From positions 1 to 64,000 of the forward strand of contig WTGB01000128.1 in NCBI GenBank assembly GCA_011523735.1: DNA of 64,000 bases, given 5' to 3'. The notes beneath the pieces are model-generated. The model ran no database searches. It saw only the letters and a list, made by a program, of their open reading frames with translations, and had not been told where the DNA came from. Positions 18,669 to 30,483 of this stretch are shown piece after piece; within the stretch, counting starts at the first letter, position 1, and each line of letters starts with the position of its first letter. The position numbers and the translations under genes were made by a program. The DNA is from Chloroflexota bacterium. Lineage in GTDB: Bacteria; Chloroflexota; Anaerolineae; Aggregatilineales; Phototrophicaceae.

Positions 18669-19482
18669 GCGGACCTCGCGGCTGGCTGCTCAAGTCACGC
18701 GTTAAAGCGACCATATCAGGCGCCTTCACCAAGGACTCGCCAACCAGAATAGCTTGAGCGCCCAGGCGGCCCATCTCGCGCGCGTCCGCCGCCGTGAAGA
18801 TGCCGCTCTCAGCAACCAGCAATACATCATCATCCACCAAGCGCGCCAATCGGGCAGTTGTATCCAAGTCGACATTGAAGGTCTTCAAATCACGATTGTT
18901 GACGCCGATTAGCTTCGCGCCCAGCCGTAAAGCGCGTTCCATCTCCCACTCATTATGGACTTCAACCAGCGGGGTCATGCCTTGCTCCAGCGTCAGCGTG
19001 TAGAGATCGGCTAACTGCGTATCGGAAAGGGCCGCCACGATTAGCAATATGGCGTCCGCGCCAGCAGCGCGCCCCTCATAGACCTGGTATGGATCAATGA
19101 TGAAGTCCTTGCGCAAAAGTGGCACAGCAACAGCCCGGCGTATGGCCGTCAGATAATCCAAGCTGCCGCGGAAGAAGTCCTCGTCGGTTAGTACCGAAAT
19201 CGCCGCAGCGCCATTCTGCGCGTAAGTCGCCGCAATCATCACTGGCGCGAAGTCAGCCGTCAGCAGCCCTTTGCTCGGTGAAGCGCATTTGACTTCCGCG
19301 ATCAAGGAGAGGCAATCCCCGCGCAGCGCCTCAATCATGTCGCGGGGAGGATATGGCGCCGCTGCCGCCCGACGCTGGATTTCCGCCAGCGAGACGATCG
19401 CGGACCGCTCAGCAATCTCCTCCACTTTACGCGCGAGGATCCTGTCGAGGACCGTATCGGTGGCCACGAAAGCGGAGGTCAT
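18661..19482 (-). CDS. trpC: Indole-3-glycerol phosphate synthase
   Basis: Ring-closes CdRP to indole-3-glycerol phosphate. Motifs in order: LIAEVKCASPSKGLL with the catalytic Lys and the substrate Ser-Pro-Ser type segment, SVLTDEDFFRGS, PLLRKDFIIDPYQVYE with the second Lys, and GVNNRDLKTFNVD. VAESGIF and LVGESLVKAPD form the phosphate site. It is monofunctional (273 residues); TrpF is a separate gene. The start overlaps the trpD stop by four bases. Confidence 0.96.
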   Translation of the reverse strand: MTSAFVATDTVLDRILARKVEEIAERSAIVSLAEIQRRAAAAPYPPRDMIEALRGDCLSLIAEVKCASPSKGLLTADFAPVMIAATYAQNGAAAISVLTDEDFFRGSLDYLTAIRRAVAVPLLRKDFIIDPYQVYEGRAAGADAILLIVAALSDTQLADLYTLTLEQGMTPLVEVHNEWEMERALRLGAKLIGVNNRDLKTFNVDLDTTARLARLVDDDVLLVAESGIFTAADAREMGRLGAQAILVGESLVKAPDMVALTRDLSSQPRGPHD

Positions 19483-20510
19483 GACGCCAGGCTCTGACTG
19501 AATTCGATGAGCGAATCGAGTTTCTCGACCGCTTTGCCGCTATCGATGACATCGCGCGAGCGCCGTACACCGTCTCTGATTGACTTCACCTGGCCAGCCG
19601 CCATAATGGCCGCCCCGGCGTTCAAAAGCACGACATCACGTTTGGCGCCGGTCTCGCTGCCATCCAGGACTCCGCGAAGGATCGCCGCGTTTGTTGGCGC
19701 ATCGTCACCCTTCAAGTCGTTGATGCTGGCCAAGTGGAAGCCCAGGTCGGTCGGGTCGATGTCCAGATGTACAATCGTGCCGTCCTCGCGCAGATAGCTA
19801 ATCCGATTTGGTCCAGTCACCGTTAGCTCATCCAAGCCGCCATAGCCATTGACGACCATCGCCGACTTCGTGCCCAGCGCCTGCAAGACATGCGCCAGAA
19901 GATCGGTCAGATCAGCGGCAAAGACACCCATGAGCTGTCGCTGAGCGCCGGCCGGATTGGTCAAAGGACCGAGGATATTAAATATCGTGCGGATCCCCAG
20001 TTCTCGCCGCGGACCGATGGCGTAGCGCATGGCGGGATGCAGCTTGACGGCGAAGAGAAAACCGATGCCAATTTCGTCCACACACTTGCCGACCTGTTCC
20101 GGCGTCAAATCCAGGTTGACACCCAGTTCAGCCAGGACATCGGCGCTGCCGCATTTGCTGGTCGCGGCGCGGTTGCCATGCTTCGCCACCGGGATGCCGG
20201 CCCCCGCCGCCACAAAAGCGACCGTGGTGCTGATGTTGAAGCTGCCGGATTTATCCCCGCCGGTGCCGCAAGTATCGAGCAAATCGGCATCGACTGTGGT
20301 CGGCACTGTATGTGCTGCATCTCGCATCGCCCGGGCGCTGCCGGTAATTTCATCGGTGGTCTCGCCCTTCATCCGCAGCGCCATCAAGTAAGCGCCGATC
20401 TGCGACTCGGTCGCCTCACCGGTCATTATTTGCCGCATGACCTCTTCCGCCTGCCCTGCTTCCAGATGACCGTAGCGGCTGAAGATGTCTATCGCTCGTT
20501 GAATATCCAT
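19479..20510 (-). CDS. trpD: Anthranilate phosphoribosyltransferase
   Basis: Adds phosphoribose from PRPP to anthranilate. The substrate loops DTCGTGGDKSGSFNIST and VAKHGNRAATSKCGSADVLAELG are intact, as are FLFAVKLHPAMR and NILGPLTNPAGA. The 343 residues are normal and there is no fused TrpG domain. It lies 71 bases after trpG, and that gap contains a short palindromic repeat (20575-20599). Its stop overlaps the trpC start. Confidence 0.97.
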   Translation of the reverse strand: MDIQRAIDIFSRYGHLEAGQAEEVMRQIMTGEATESQIGAYLMALRMKGETTDEITGSARAMRDAAHTVPTTVDADLLDTCGTGGDKSGSFNISTTVAFVAAGAGIPVAKHGNRAATSKCGSADVLAELGVNLDLTPEQVGKCVDEIGIGFLFAVKLHPAMRYAIGPRRELGIRTIFNILGPLTNPAGAQRQLMGVFAADLTDLLAHVLQALGTKSAMVVNGYGGLDELTVTGPNRISYLREDGTIVHLDIDPTDLGFHLASINDLKGDDAPTNAAILRGVLDGSETGAKRDVVLLNAGAAIMAAGQVKSIRDGVRRSRDVIDSGKAVEKLDSLIEFSQSLAS

Positions 20511-20574
20511 CTGTCGTCCTTCACATTAACTAACTTGTCTATCGAAAGCGCGAATCGTAGCTTGAGACAAAGGT

Positions 20575-20599
20575 GGGCGACTCACAGAGCCGCCCCTAC
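20575..20599. repeat. Short palindromic repeat, copy 1 (REP-like)
   Basis: GGGCGACTC-ACA-GAGCCGCCC followed by CTAC. It differs by one base from the copy at 49184-49208. On the minus strand it encodes the last residues and the stop codon of trpG, and can form a hairpin between trpG and trpD. Confidence 0.7.
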
Positions 20600-21187
20600 A
20601 AGACCCTCGGTGACTGCTGTTGGTTGATACTGCATAAAGTTGCCCAGCATCTGCAAGCCAGGCCTCGTCAAGATGCTTTCCGGATGAAACTGGACGCCGA
20701 TGACAGGATGCACCTTGTGGCGCAGCCCCATGATTTCGCCGCTGGCCGTCCGCGCCGTGACCATCAAGCAATCCGGCAAGGTCGCTTCCTCCACGACTAA
20801 GCTATGATAACGAGTCGCCTCAAAGGGATTGGGAATGTCAGCAAGAATGGTATCGCCATCATGGTAGATCATGCTCGTCTTGCCGTGCATCAATTCCGGC
20901 GCGTGCACAATGACCCCGCCATAAGCCTCGCCGATCACTTGATGACCCAAGCAAACGCCCAATAACGGAATCTCGGCGCCGAGTTCCCGAACAAGGTCGA
21001 GGGAGATGCCGGCGTCTTTGGGATAACCCGGACCCGGCGAGATGACGATGCGGTCAGGCGCGAGCGCGCGGATCTCATCAACCGTGATCTTGTCATTGCG
21101 ATAGACAGTCAATTCCGCGCCAAGCTCACCCAACTCCTGAACAATGTTATAGGTAAAGCTGTCGTAATTGTCGATTACCAGAATCAT
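20582..21187 (-). CDS. trpG: Anthranilate synthase component II (glutamine amidotransferase)
   Basis: Supplies ammonia from glutamine to TrpE. The class I amidotransferase triad is visible: Cys in LLGVCLGHQ, and His and Glu in [10 protein letters not shown]. The N-terminus [14 protein letters not shown] and [12 protein letters not shown] are typical; the HGKTSM segment is the TrpG/PabA signature. The 201 residues are normal, but the last five codons and the stop (VGAAL-stop) fall inside a REP-like palindrome, so the original C-terminus may have been replaced. It could also serve PabB. It lies 24 bases after trpE. Confidence 0.95.
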   Translation of the reverse strand: MILVIDNYDSFTYNIVQELGELGAELTVYRNDKITVDEIRALAPDRIVISPGPGYPKDAGISLDLVRELGAEIPLLGVCLGHQVIGEAYGGVIVHAPELMHGKTSMIYHDGDTILADIPNPFEATRYHSLVVEEATLPDCLMVTARTASGEIMGLRHKVHPVIGVQFHPESILTRPGLQMLGNFMQYQPTAVTEGLVGAAL

Positions 21188-21211
21188 GATCCTGCCTCAT
21201 TGTCCTGTGGT

Positions 21212-22735
21212 TTACATCAAGCCCTGTTCGGCGTAATTGACCGCCTCGAAGACGGCTTTCGCTTTGTTGATCGTCTCGTAATACTCGGCGGTTGGATCGC
21301 TATCGGCCACGATGCCGCCGCCCGCCTGCACGCTGATTGTCCCATTCTGCATCAGCAGCGTGCGAATCGTGATACACATATCCATCGAGCCGTCAAAACT
21401 GAAATAACCGACCGCGCCGCCATAAGGACCGCGACGCGTCTCTTCCAGTTCCTCGATGATCTCCATCGCCCGCACCTTGGGCGCTCCGCTGAGCGTGCCC
21501 GCCGGAAAAGTCGCGCGCAGCAGATCAAAGGCGTCCATGCCCTTGCGCAGGATGCCTTCTACCTGGCTGACGATGTGCATGACGTGTGAATACCGCTCGA
21601 TATACATCATCCGCTTGACTTTCACCGTGCCATAATCACAGACTCGACCGAGGTCGTTGCGTCCCAGATCGACCAACATCACATGCTCGGCTCGCTCTTT
21701 GGGATCGTTCAACAGCTCTTCTTCCAGCGCGAGGTCTTCTTTCTCGGTGGCGCCGCGCTGCCTTGTGCCCGCCAGCGGCCGGTTGTAGGCAATGCCATCC
21801 TCCAGGCGGACCAGCATCTCCGGCGACGCGCCGACCAGCGTGAGCTCATCGCTGAATTCCAGCAAGAACATGTAAGGCGAGGGATTAGTCGCCCGCAAGG
21901 CGCGGTATATCTGCAGCGGGCTGGCGTCGGTCTGGCGGCTGAAGCGCTGCGCGAGAACGACCTGAAAGGCATCGCCATCGCGGATATACTCTTTGGCTTT
22001 GCGGACGCGATCTTCATGCACATGCTGTTCAACATTGGAGACCGGGTCGCCAGCGAGGACATAACGAGGCGGATCATACGCATGGTGCACCAGCGGCATG
22101 GAAAGAGAGTCAATAATCCGGTCGATGCTCTCAACCGCCCGGTCGTAGGCGGCATCGGGATCATCGCCGTCGTTATGCGCGTTTGCCAGTACAGTCAGTT
22201 GATGCTTGGCATGATCGAAGATGACCAACGTATCCGGCAGCATAAAGGCGACTGTGGGCACATCCAGATCGTCGCTGGCGGTGGCCGGCAGATCCTCGAA
22301 ATAGCGCACGATGTCGTAGGACATATAACCCACTGCGCCCCCGACCAGACGCGGCAGACCTTCAAGCGCGACGGGGTTCACCGTTTGGAAATGCCGCTTG
22401 ATCACGTGCAGCGGGTCCTGTCCTTCCGGGATGGCGAACTTGGTCTGCTGGCCGTCTCGCTCCAATATTACGATGTTATTCTTGACGGTGAGCACTCCCT
22501 TCGGATTGACGCCGATAAAAGAGTAACGCCCCACCTGCTCGCCGCCTTCGACGCTTTCCAGCAGAAAGGCTGGTCTCCCCGCCTCTTTCAGCTTCATGTA
22601 TACCGACATCGGCGTTTCCAAATCGCCAAGCAAGGTGCGGTACACCGGGACATGGTCGCCTTGCTCGAAGTACTCGCGGACTTCTTCACGCGACGGTTTG
22701 ATATCCGTTCGCTCGGCTTGCAGCAGATCGAGCAT
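21212..22735 (-). CDS. trpE: Anthranilate synthase component I
   Basis: Makes anthranilate from chorismate and ammonia. The 507-residue chain has the feedback-site segment LLESVEGGEQVGRYSFIG near residue 60 (LLES, the tryptophan-sensor motif). The chorismate-binding half has FQVVLAQRFSR, FSDELTLVGASPEMLV, RPLAGTRQRG, LVDLGRNDLGRV, and FPAGTLSGAPKVRAMEII. A Trp-sensitive TrpE is therefore likely. The ATG is preceded by AAGGGGAGG at five bases, directly after the T-box terminator. First structural gene of the trp operon. Confidence 0.97.
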   Translation of the reverse strand: MLDLLQAERTDIKPSREEVREYFEQGDHVPVYRTLLGDLETPMSVYMKLKEAGRPAFLLESVEGGEQVGRYSFIGVNPKGVLTVKNNIVILERDGQQTKFAIPEGQDPLHVIKRHFQTVNPVALEGLPRLVGGAVGYMSYDIVRYFEDLPATASDDLDVPTVAFMLPDTLVIFDHAKHQLTVLANAHNDGDDPDAAYDRAVESIDRIIDSLSMPLVHHAYDPPRYVLAGDPVSNVEQHVHEDRVRKAKEYIRDGDAFQVVLAQRFSRQTDASPLQIYRALRATNPSPYMFLLEFSDELTLVGASPEMLVRLEDGIAYNRPLAGTRQRGATEKEDLALEEELLNDPKERAEHVMLVDLGRNDLGRVCDYGTVKVKRMMYIERYSHVMHIVSQVEGILRKGMDAFDLLRATFPAGTLSGAPKVRAMEIIEELEETRRGPYGGAVGYFSFDGSMDMCITIRTLLMQNGTISVQAGGGIVADSDPTAEYYETINKAKAVFEAVNYAEQGLM

Positions 22736-22749
22736 TGTTCCCTCCCCTT

Positions 22750-22795
22750 AAAATCAAAAGAACCCGAGTCATCCATCCAAGGACGAGAAGGGTTC
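22750..22795 (-). terminator. T-box-controlled terminator before trpE
   Basis: On the minus strand GAACCC-N3-TCGTC-N8-GATGA-N3-GGGTTC forms a two-part stem, followed by TTTTGATTTT. The 5' arm overlaps the sequence downstream of the T-box motif, as in transcriptional T-boxes. Confidence 0.8.
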
Positions 22796-23030
22796 CCGCG
22801 GTGCCACCTTGATTACCTGCCGTAGCAAGTCACTCCATGGATACAGACCCTCGGTCGATATCCGGCGCTGTTAACGGGGCGCGACCCGGCGCAAGCTATT
22901 AGTTTCCCGTTCACCTGCGCGACTCCCCAGCCCATTCCACATCTCTGCGTGTATCGCCTTCACAGCTACTGGCGACTCTCTGAACAGCACGATGATGCGT
23001 ACTACTCCGGTTCACAGTCTTTCAGCGTAT
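22750..23030 (-). promoter_or_regulatory. Tryptophan T-box leader riboswitch
   Basis: Read on the minus strand, the leader shows T-box elements in order. An AGTAGTA bulge near the base of stem I is followed by distal-loop sequences (CAGAGAGTCGCC then GTGAAGGCGA). The specifier loop GAA-TGG-G has the Trp codon TGG at 22934-22932. The T-box proper AAGGTGGCACCGCGG (22810-22796) comes next, with a CGTCC downstream. It ends with an intrinsic terminator. Uncharged tRNA-Trp should pair with TGG and with the GGCA bulge and allow read-through into trpE. Confidence 0.92.
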
Positions 23031-23043
23031 TCAATTTGGTTTA

Positions 23044-23072
23044 ATGCTAGCGCGCTGGCTGCCCGCTGTCAA
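23044..23072 (-). promoter_or_regulatory. trp operon promoter
   Basis: On the minus strand TTGACA (23072-23067), a 17-base spacer and TAGCAT (23049-23044), ending just upstream of T-box stem I. Confidence 0.7.
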
Positions 23073-23092
23073 GCGTCATGTTGCATATTGTC

Positions 23093-23121
23093 TTTAACGC
23101 GTCCCGAAATTCTGCTATACT
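23093..23121 (+). promoter_or_regulatory. polX promoter candidate
   Basis: TTTAAC (23093-23098), 17 bases, TATACT (23116-23121) with an extended TGC just before the -10. It is back to back with the trp promoter. Confidence 0.5.
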
Positions 23122-23169
23122 ATTCTCGAATATGCGTTCTAAGTCAACTATCAGCTTTAGGAGACTGAA

Positions 23170-24921
23170 TTGAGCCTCAGCAACCGGGAAATCGCCGATA
23201 TATTCGAACGTTGCTCCGACATGCTGCAGATCCGCGGCGACAACATCCATCGCGTGCTGTCATACCGCCGCGCGGCCGAAACCATCCGCGCCGTGCCGCG
23301 TGACTTACGCGTAATTTCCAGCGAGGGCGGACTGACCGATCTCAACTATATCGGCAAGACAATCGCGGCAAAAATCGACGAAATGCTGGAAACCGACCAA
23401 CTCGAATTCTACGAGCGCCTGAAGGCGGAAATCCCCGAAGGCTTGGTCGATATCATGCACATCAACGGCGTAGGACCGAAGAAAGCCAAGCTGTTTTGGG
23501 AGCAACTCGATATCACCACTGTGGTAGAATTGCAGACCGCCGCCGATGCTGGCAAGCTCGCTGGGCTGCCCGGTATGGGTAAGAAAAGCCAACAGAAGAT
23601 ACTCGATGGCATCGAGGCACTGTCTCGCCAGACCGGACGCGCTAATATAGGCGACGCTCTGCCGGCGGCGCAGAAGATCCTCGACCACTTGCTGGAATTG
23701 CCGGAAGCGCAAGAAGGCGCGCTAGCCGGCAGCATCCGCCGCGGCCGCGAGACCATTGGCGATGTCGATATCCTCATTGCGGGGGACAATGCCGCGCCCA
23801 TTATGGATCGCTTTGTTTCCATGGAGAATGTCGCACGGATATTGGGCCACGGACCGACCAAGAGCTCGGTTGAATTGCTTTCGGGGCTGCAAGTGGATGT
23901 GCGCGTTTTGGAGAAGGCGCGCTGGGGCACGGCGCTGAATTACTTCACCGGCAGCCTGGCGCACAATGTCAAGATGCGGGGGATCGCGCTTGAGCAAGGG
24001 CTCAGCCTGAACGAGCACGCTCTCAGCCCGGTCGACGAGAACAAGACGATTATCGAGTCTGCCGAAAAGATCCTTTGCGACAGCGAAGAGAAGGTCTACG
24101 AGACCCTCGGTTTGCAATATGTCCCGCCGGAACTGCGCGAGGACAGCGGCGAAATTGAAGTGGCCCGCGAAGGCCGGCTGCCTGAACTGATTACCCGCGC
24201 GGATATCGTCGCCGACCTGCATATGCACAGCACCTGGAGCGATGGCAAGAACACGATACGCGAGATGGTCGACGCTTGTATCGCGCGCGGGCATCAATAT
24301 ATGGTTATCACCGACCATTCACGCAGCCTGGGCATCGCCAACGGTCTGAGCATCGAGCGGCTGCTGGCGCAAGCGGAGGAAGTCCGGCAGCTCAACGCGG
24401 AAATGGGCGATGTCATTCAGATTCTCGCTGGCACAGAGATGGATATCAAAGCCGATGGCGAGATGGACTATCCCGACGAGATTCTGGCGCAAATGGACTT
24501 CGTGATCGCCTCGCTGCATTCGGGCTTGGGGCAGAAGCGCAAACAGGTGACACAGCGCCTGCTCAACGCGATTCAGAATCCATATGTCGATATGATCGGG
24601 CATCCCTCGGCGCGGCAGTTCCCCAATCGGGAAGCGGTCGATGCCGATTGGGACGCGGTGCTGGCAGCGGCAAAAGAACAGGACACGATTCTGGAAATCA
24701 ATGCCAATCCACTACGCCTAGACCTCAAACCGGAGTTAGCGCGGCTGGCGAAGGACATGGGCGTCCCCCTCGCCATCAATACCGACGCTCATCGGATCGC
24801 GCATCTCGATCTGATGCCTTACGGCCTAACCAACGCGCGGCGCGGCTGGGTCGAAGCGCGGCATGTCGTGAATACCTGGACTTTTGAACGCTTTTCTCGC
24901 TGGTTGAAGAGCCGACCTTGA
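23170..24921 (+). CDS. polX: DNA polymerase/3'-5' exonuclease PolX
   Basis: Family X repair polymerase fused to a PHP nuclease domain, 583 residues. The N-terminal 8-kDa domain and two HhH motifs (HINGVGPKKAKLFW, LPGMGKKSQQKIL) lead to the polymerase active site GSIRRGRETIGDVDIL with two Asp, and VDVRVL with the third. From about residue 345 the PHP domain shows DLHMHSTWSDGKNT, ITDHSRSLGIA, ASLHSGLGQ, MIGHPSARQ and INTDAHR, all metal ligands. The start is TTG at 23170, fixed by AGGAGA five bases upstream; no in-frame ATG is near. It likely acts in base-excision gap filling. Confidence 0.95.
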   Translation: MSLSNREIADIFERCSDMLQIRGDNIHRVLSYRRAAETIRAVPRDLRVISSEGGLTDLNYIGKTIAAKIDEMLETDQLEFYERLKAEIPEGLVDIMHINGVGPKKAKLFWEQLDITTVVELQTAADAGKLAGLPGMGKKSQQKILDGIEALSRQTGRANIGDALPAAQKILDHLLELPEAQEGALAGSIRRGRETIGDVDILIAGDNAAPIMDRFVSMENVARILGHGPTKSSVELLSGLQVDVRVLEKARWGTALNYFTGSLAHNVKMRGIALEQGLSLNEHALSPVDENKTIIESAEKILCDSEEKVYETLGLQYVPPELREDSGEIEVAREGRLPELITRADIVADLHMHSTWSDGKNTIREMVDACIARGHQYMVITDHSRSLGIANGLSIERLLAQAEEVRQLNAEMGDVIQILAGTEMDIKADGEMDYPDEILAQMDFVIASLHSGLGQKRKQVTQRLLNAIQNPYVDMIGHPSARQFPNREAVDADWDAVLAAAKEQDTILEINANPLRLDLKPELARLAKDMGVPLAINTDAHRIAHLDLMPYGLTNARRGWVEARHVVNTWTFERFSRWLKSRP

Positions 24922-24939
24922 TCCGGTCGGAGCGCAATA

Positions 24940-27902
<2,963 letters not shown>

Positions 27903-27976
27903 TCTCTACTCCACAACCGTTCATGACCGAGGCAATATACATATAAAGCCAGTACGAGAATAGCTCTTAAACTACG

Positions 27977-28795
27977 CTATCGCTTGTTCGTCCACTCCAG
28001 ATTGCCAAATCTCTCCGCCTTGTATGCCTCAGCTTGAGCCGCTTCGCATTCAGAGAGTTGCCCGCGAACCAGCGTCAAGTCAAAAGCCTCGCTGGTACCA
28101 CGCTCCAGCGCTGCGGCGACTTCCGTCCAACTCGGCTCTCGTCTCATAACCTGCGCCAGAGTCGAAGCGCGCTCCCGCACACGCTGCCTTTGCGCTTCTC
28201 TGTCACCTTCCGACTCAAATGCCAGAGCGTCACAAATGCGCGCGACATCGCCACACAGCGGAATCGTGCCGTGCTGCAGCATGACTCCCTTGCGCCTTAA
28301 CTGCGCGCTGCCGATCAGCTTATATCCAGCGACCGTGATTTCATAATGTGATGACAATTCAAAGCAAACAGGTCCCGCCTCACGAAGCTGAACGCTCGCA
28401 CCTTGATGCTGAGCGGATGCCGGCAGGCTCAGGCGCTCCAAAGCGCGTAGCAAACCGATGCTTATCCGCCGATAACTCTCAACGACATCGCCCCTCGCCA
28501 GCGGATGATCAAGCGGCAGACACAAGCTATAGGTCAATTCGTCACCGTGAAGAATCGCCTTCCCGCCCGTGGGCCGGCGTACCAAATCCCAGCCGCGGGC
28601 TTTTAGCGCCAGCAGGTCTGCTTCCCGCGCGCGCTGTCCGTAGCCCAGCGAAAGACAGAATGGTTCCCAGCCATATAGCCGCAAGGTCGGCGGCTGCATT
28701 CCAGCAGCAACCCCATCCACAATAGCGCTGTCAACCGCCATATTCCAGGCGCCGTCGCGGAATTCCGATTCTAGTATGCTGCGCATTTGTGTCAT
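27977..28795 (-). CDS. lipM: Octanoyltransferase LipM-like (BPL/LPL family)
   Basis: The 272-residue protein has the lipoate-ligase/biotin-ligase fold. RRPTGGKAILHGDELTYS near residue 75, PVCFELSSHYEITV with a cysteine in the position of the LipM catalytic Cys, KLIGSAQLRRKGVMLQHGTIPL, and the LGYGQ segment are all present. In Bacillus LipM moves octanoate from acyl carrier protein to GcvH as the first step of lipoate synthesis. A lipoate ligase is the alternative, but the Cys in VCFE favours LipM. lipA and GcvH are not in the window. It is divergent from the LCP gene, 61 bases apart. Confidence 0.8.
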   Translation of the reverse strand: MTQMRSILESEFRDGAWNMAVDSAIVDGVAAGMQPPTLRLYGWEPFCLSLGYGQRAREADLLALKARGWDLVRRPTGGKAILHGDELTYSLCLPLDHPLARGDVVESYRRISIGLLRALERLSLPASAQHQGASVQLREAGPVCFELSSHYEITVAGYKLIGSAQLRRKGVMLQHGTIPLCGDVARICDALAFESEGDREAQRQRVRERASTLAQVMRREPSWTEVAAALERGTSEAFDLTLVRGQLSECEAAQAEAYKAERFGNLEWTNKR

Positions 28796-28856
28796 TTTGT
28801 GACCAGCCCTATACTGTCACCTATGACGATGGGTTCAGGAACGGAATCAGTTCTGG

Positions 28857-30134
28857 ATGTCACAGCAGCCCCAAGAGAAAGCTGGCGACTCGATACCGAG
28901 CGTTTCAACAGCTAAGCCGCCTCACATTCAAGGCACGTCAACTCAAAATTCAGCGCCCATATACAGCACAGCGCAATATACGCAGAATCAACGCCGAGCA
29001 GCGGTTCTCTCGCAGCGTCAATCCTTCGCGCGTCGACGTCAGCGCCGTTCACAAAATCGGCGCCGTCGCAACGAATGGGCTTGGGTCATCTTAGCAGGTG
29101 GCATGATATCTGTCTTTGGTTTTCTGATCGTCGCTATGTTTATATTAGTACGCGTACCGCATTCAACGCAGATCGCTATGCCCACCGCCGATTTGACACC
29201 CGCGTTGCCAACGCCGGTTGACGCGCGCAGCGAATTCATCGCGGATGGCAGGCGTGTCGGCGTCGAGGTCCTGCGGCTCGACGATGGCAGCCTCATCGAT
29301 ATGGCGCCTTGGGATGGGCAGTCCCGTTACACCATCATTGTGGCGGGGCTGGACCGCCGGCAAGATCAATCCAATGAGCCCGTCCGTACCGATAGCCTTA
29401 TGCTCGTCAGCATTAACCCGGCGGCCGACAGCATTGGCGTATTAAGCATACCGCGTGACCTCTGGGTCGAGATCCCCGGGCAGGAAGATCGCGACCGAAT
29501 AAACCGCGCCTATTTTCTGGGTGAGGTCCGCGCTACCGGCGGCGGTCCCAGATTGTTGCAGCAGACCATTAGCTGGAACCTGGGCATGCGCGTGCACAAC
29601 TACGCCTTGGTCGATTTCAAGGTGCTGGTCGATCTAGTCAATCTCCTGGACGGCATTGAGGTGACAATCGATTACGCCATCAGTGATGAACGCTACCCGG
29701 ACGATAACTACGGCTATGATCCTTTCTATTTGGCGCCGGGAACGCACCGCTTGGATGGCGAAGACGCGCTTCGCTTCGCCCGCACCAGACACGGCAATAA
29801 TGATGTTTTACGGGCGGGACGCCAGCAACAGGTTCTCAACGGCATACGCGACCGCGTACAAAGTATCAACTTCTTTGACCTGATTGCACAAGTGCCCGCC
29901 TTGCTCAATAGCCTAAGCGAGAATCTGCAAACCGGACTGGATATTCAGCAGATCGTGCAATTGGCGTTTTTTGCCCGAGATATCGAAGCGGATGATATCT
30001 TTATGCGGGTGATGAATTTTGAATACTTGCAGGAATACACCACCGAGGAATACCAGCAGCAAGTGCTGATACCCATTGTCGAACGCCTGCCTGTCCTGTT
30101 GCGAGAAACTTTTGGGGACGATTACGCCCAGTAA
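28857..30134 (+). CDS. LytR-CpsA-Psr family protein
   Basis: LCP enzymes attach polyprenyl-linked glycopolymers to peptidoglycan. The 425 residues start with a long basic, Gln-rich cytosolic segment (about 1-70), then one transmembrane helix (about 74-100) and the extracellular LCP domain from about residue 150. Typical motifs are IIVAGLDRR, RTDSLMLVSINP, SIPRDLWVEIPG with the conserved Arg, INRAYFLGE, and DALRFARTRHGNNDVLRAGRQQQ. The catalytic Asp/Arg pattern looks intact. Its neighbours give no hint of the polymer attached. Confidence 0.9.
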   Translation: MSQQPQEKAGDSIPSVSTAKPPHIQGTSTQNSAPIYSTAQYTQNQRRAAVLSQRQSFARRRQRRSQNRRRRNEWAWVILAGGMISVFGFLIVAMFILVRVPHSTQIAMPTADLTPALPTPVDARSEFIADGRRVGVEVLRLDDGSLIDMAPWDGQSRYTIIVAGLDRRQDQSNEPVRTDSLMLVSINPAADSIGVLSIPRDLWVEIPGQEDRDRINRAYFLGEVRATGGGPRLLQQTISWNLGMRVHNYALVDFKVLVDLVNLLDGIEVTIDYAISDERYPDDNYGYDPFYLAPGTHRLDGEDALRFARTRHGNNDVLRAGRQQQVLNGIRDRVQSINFFDLIAQVPALLNSLSENLQTGLDIQQIVQLAFFARDIEADDIFMRVMNFEYLQEYTTEEYQQQVLIPIVERLPVLLRETFGDDYAQ

Positions 30135-30483
30135 TCAAAAAGCAGCGAACGGAATCCGTACGCTGCCAATTTGAACTTACCCACCGTACCGTGTAGCCAT
30201 AGTGTCTCGAACCTGAAAATAATTCAGGCCGGGAATCGCTTGATAACCGCTGTTTTGGCTCTAGCCTATTACATGGGCTACCAAAGAAAGACTCCCCTGT
30301 AGAGAATGTTGGCTCGGCACATATAGTTCTATCACGTATACAGCAGGCGAAGCAGGTTATAGCAGATAGCGTCTAAGCTGTCAAATCAGGCAATCGGCGC
30401 GCCGGCAGCCAGCGCAAGATTCCTCTCAAGACATATAATAAGATTATCGAAATTCCTGTTTCTGGCTGATGGAGAGTTGTATC
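30135..30483. other. Intergenic region before the aquaporin gene
   Basis: 349 bases with no convincing gene. It contains a hairpin right after the LCP stop and a TATAAT at about 30443-30448 without a good -35. I see no repeat or recognisable structured RNA in between. Confidence 0.5.
30142..30166. terminator. Hairpin downstream of the LCP gene
   Basis: GCAGCG-A-ACGGA-A-TCCGT-A-CGCTGC. On the plus strand it follows the LCP stop but has only CAATTT after it; on the minus strand it is followed by five T. Possibly a bidirectional terminator. Confidence 0.5.

Noticed and set aside
30135-30483. Riboswitch upstream of the aquaporin
   Set aside because: No recognisable conserved core or terminator/antiterminator pair could be drawn.
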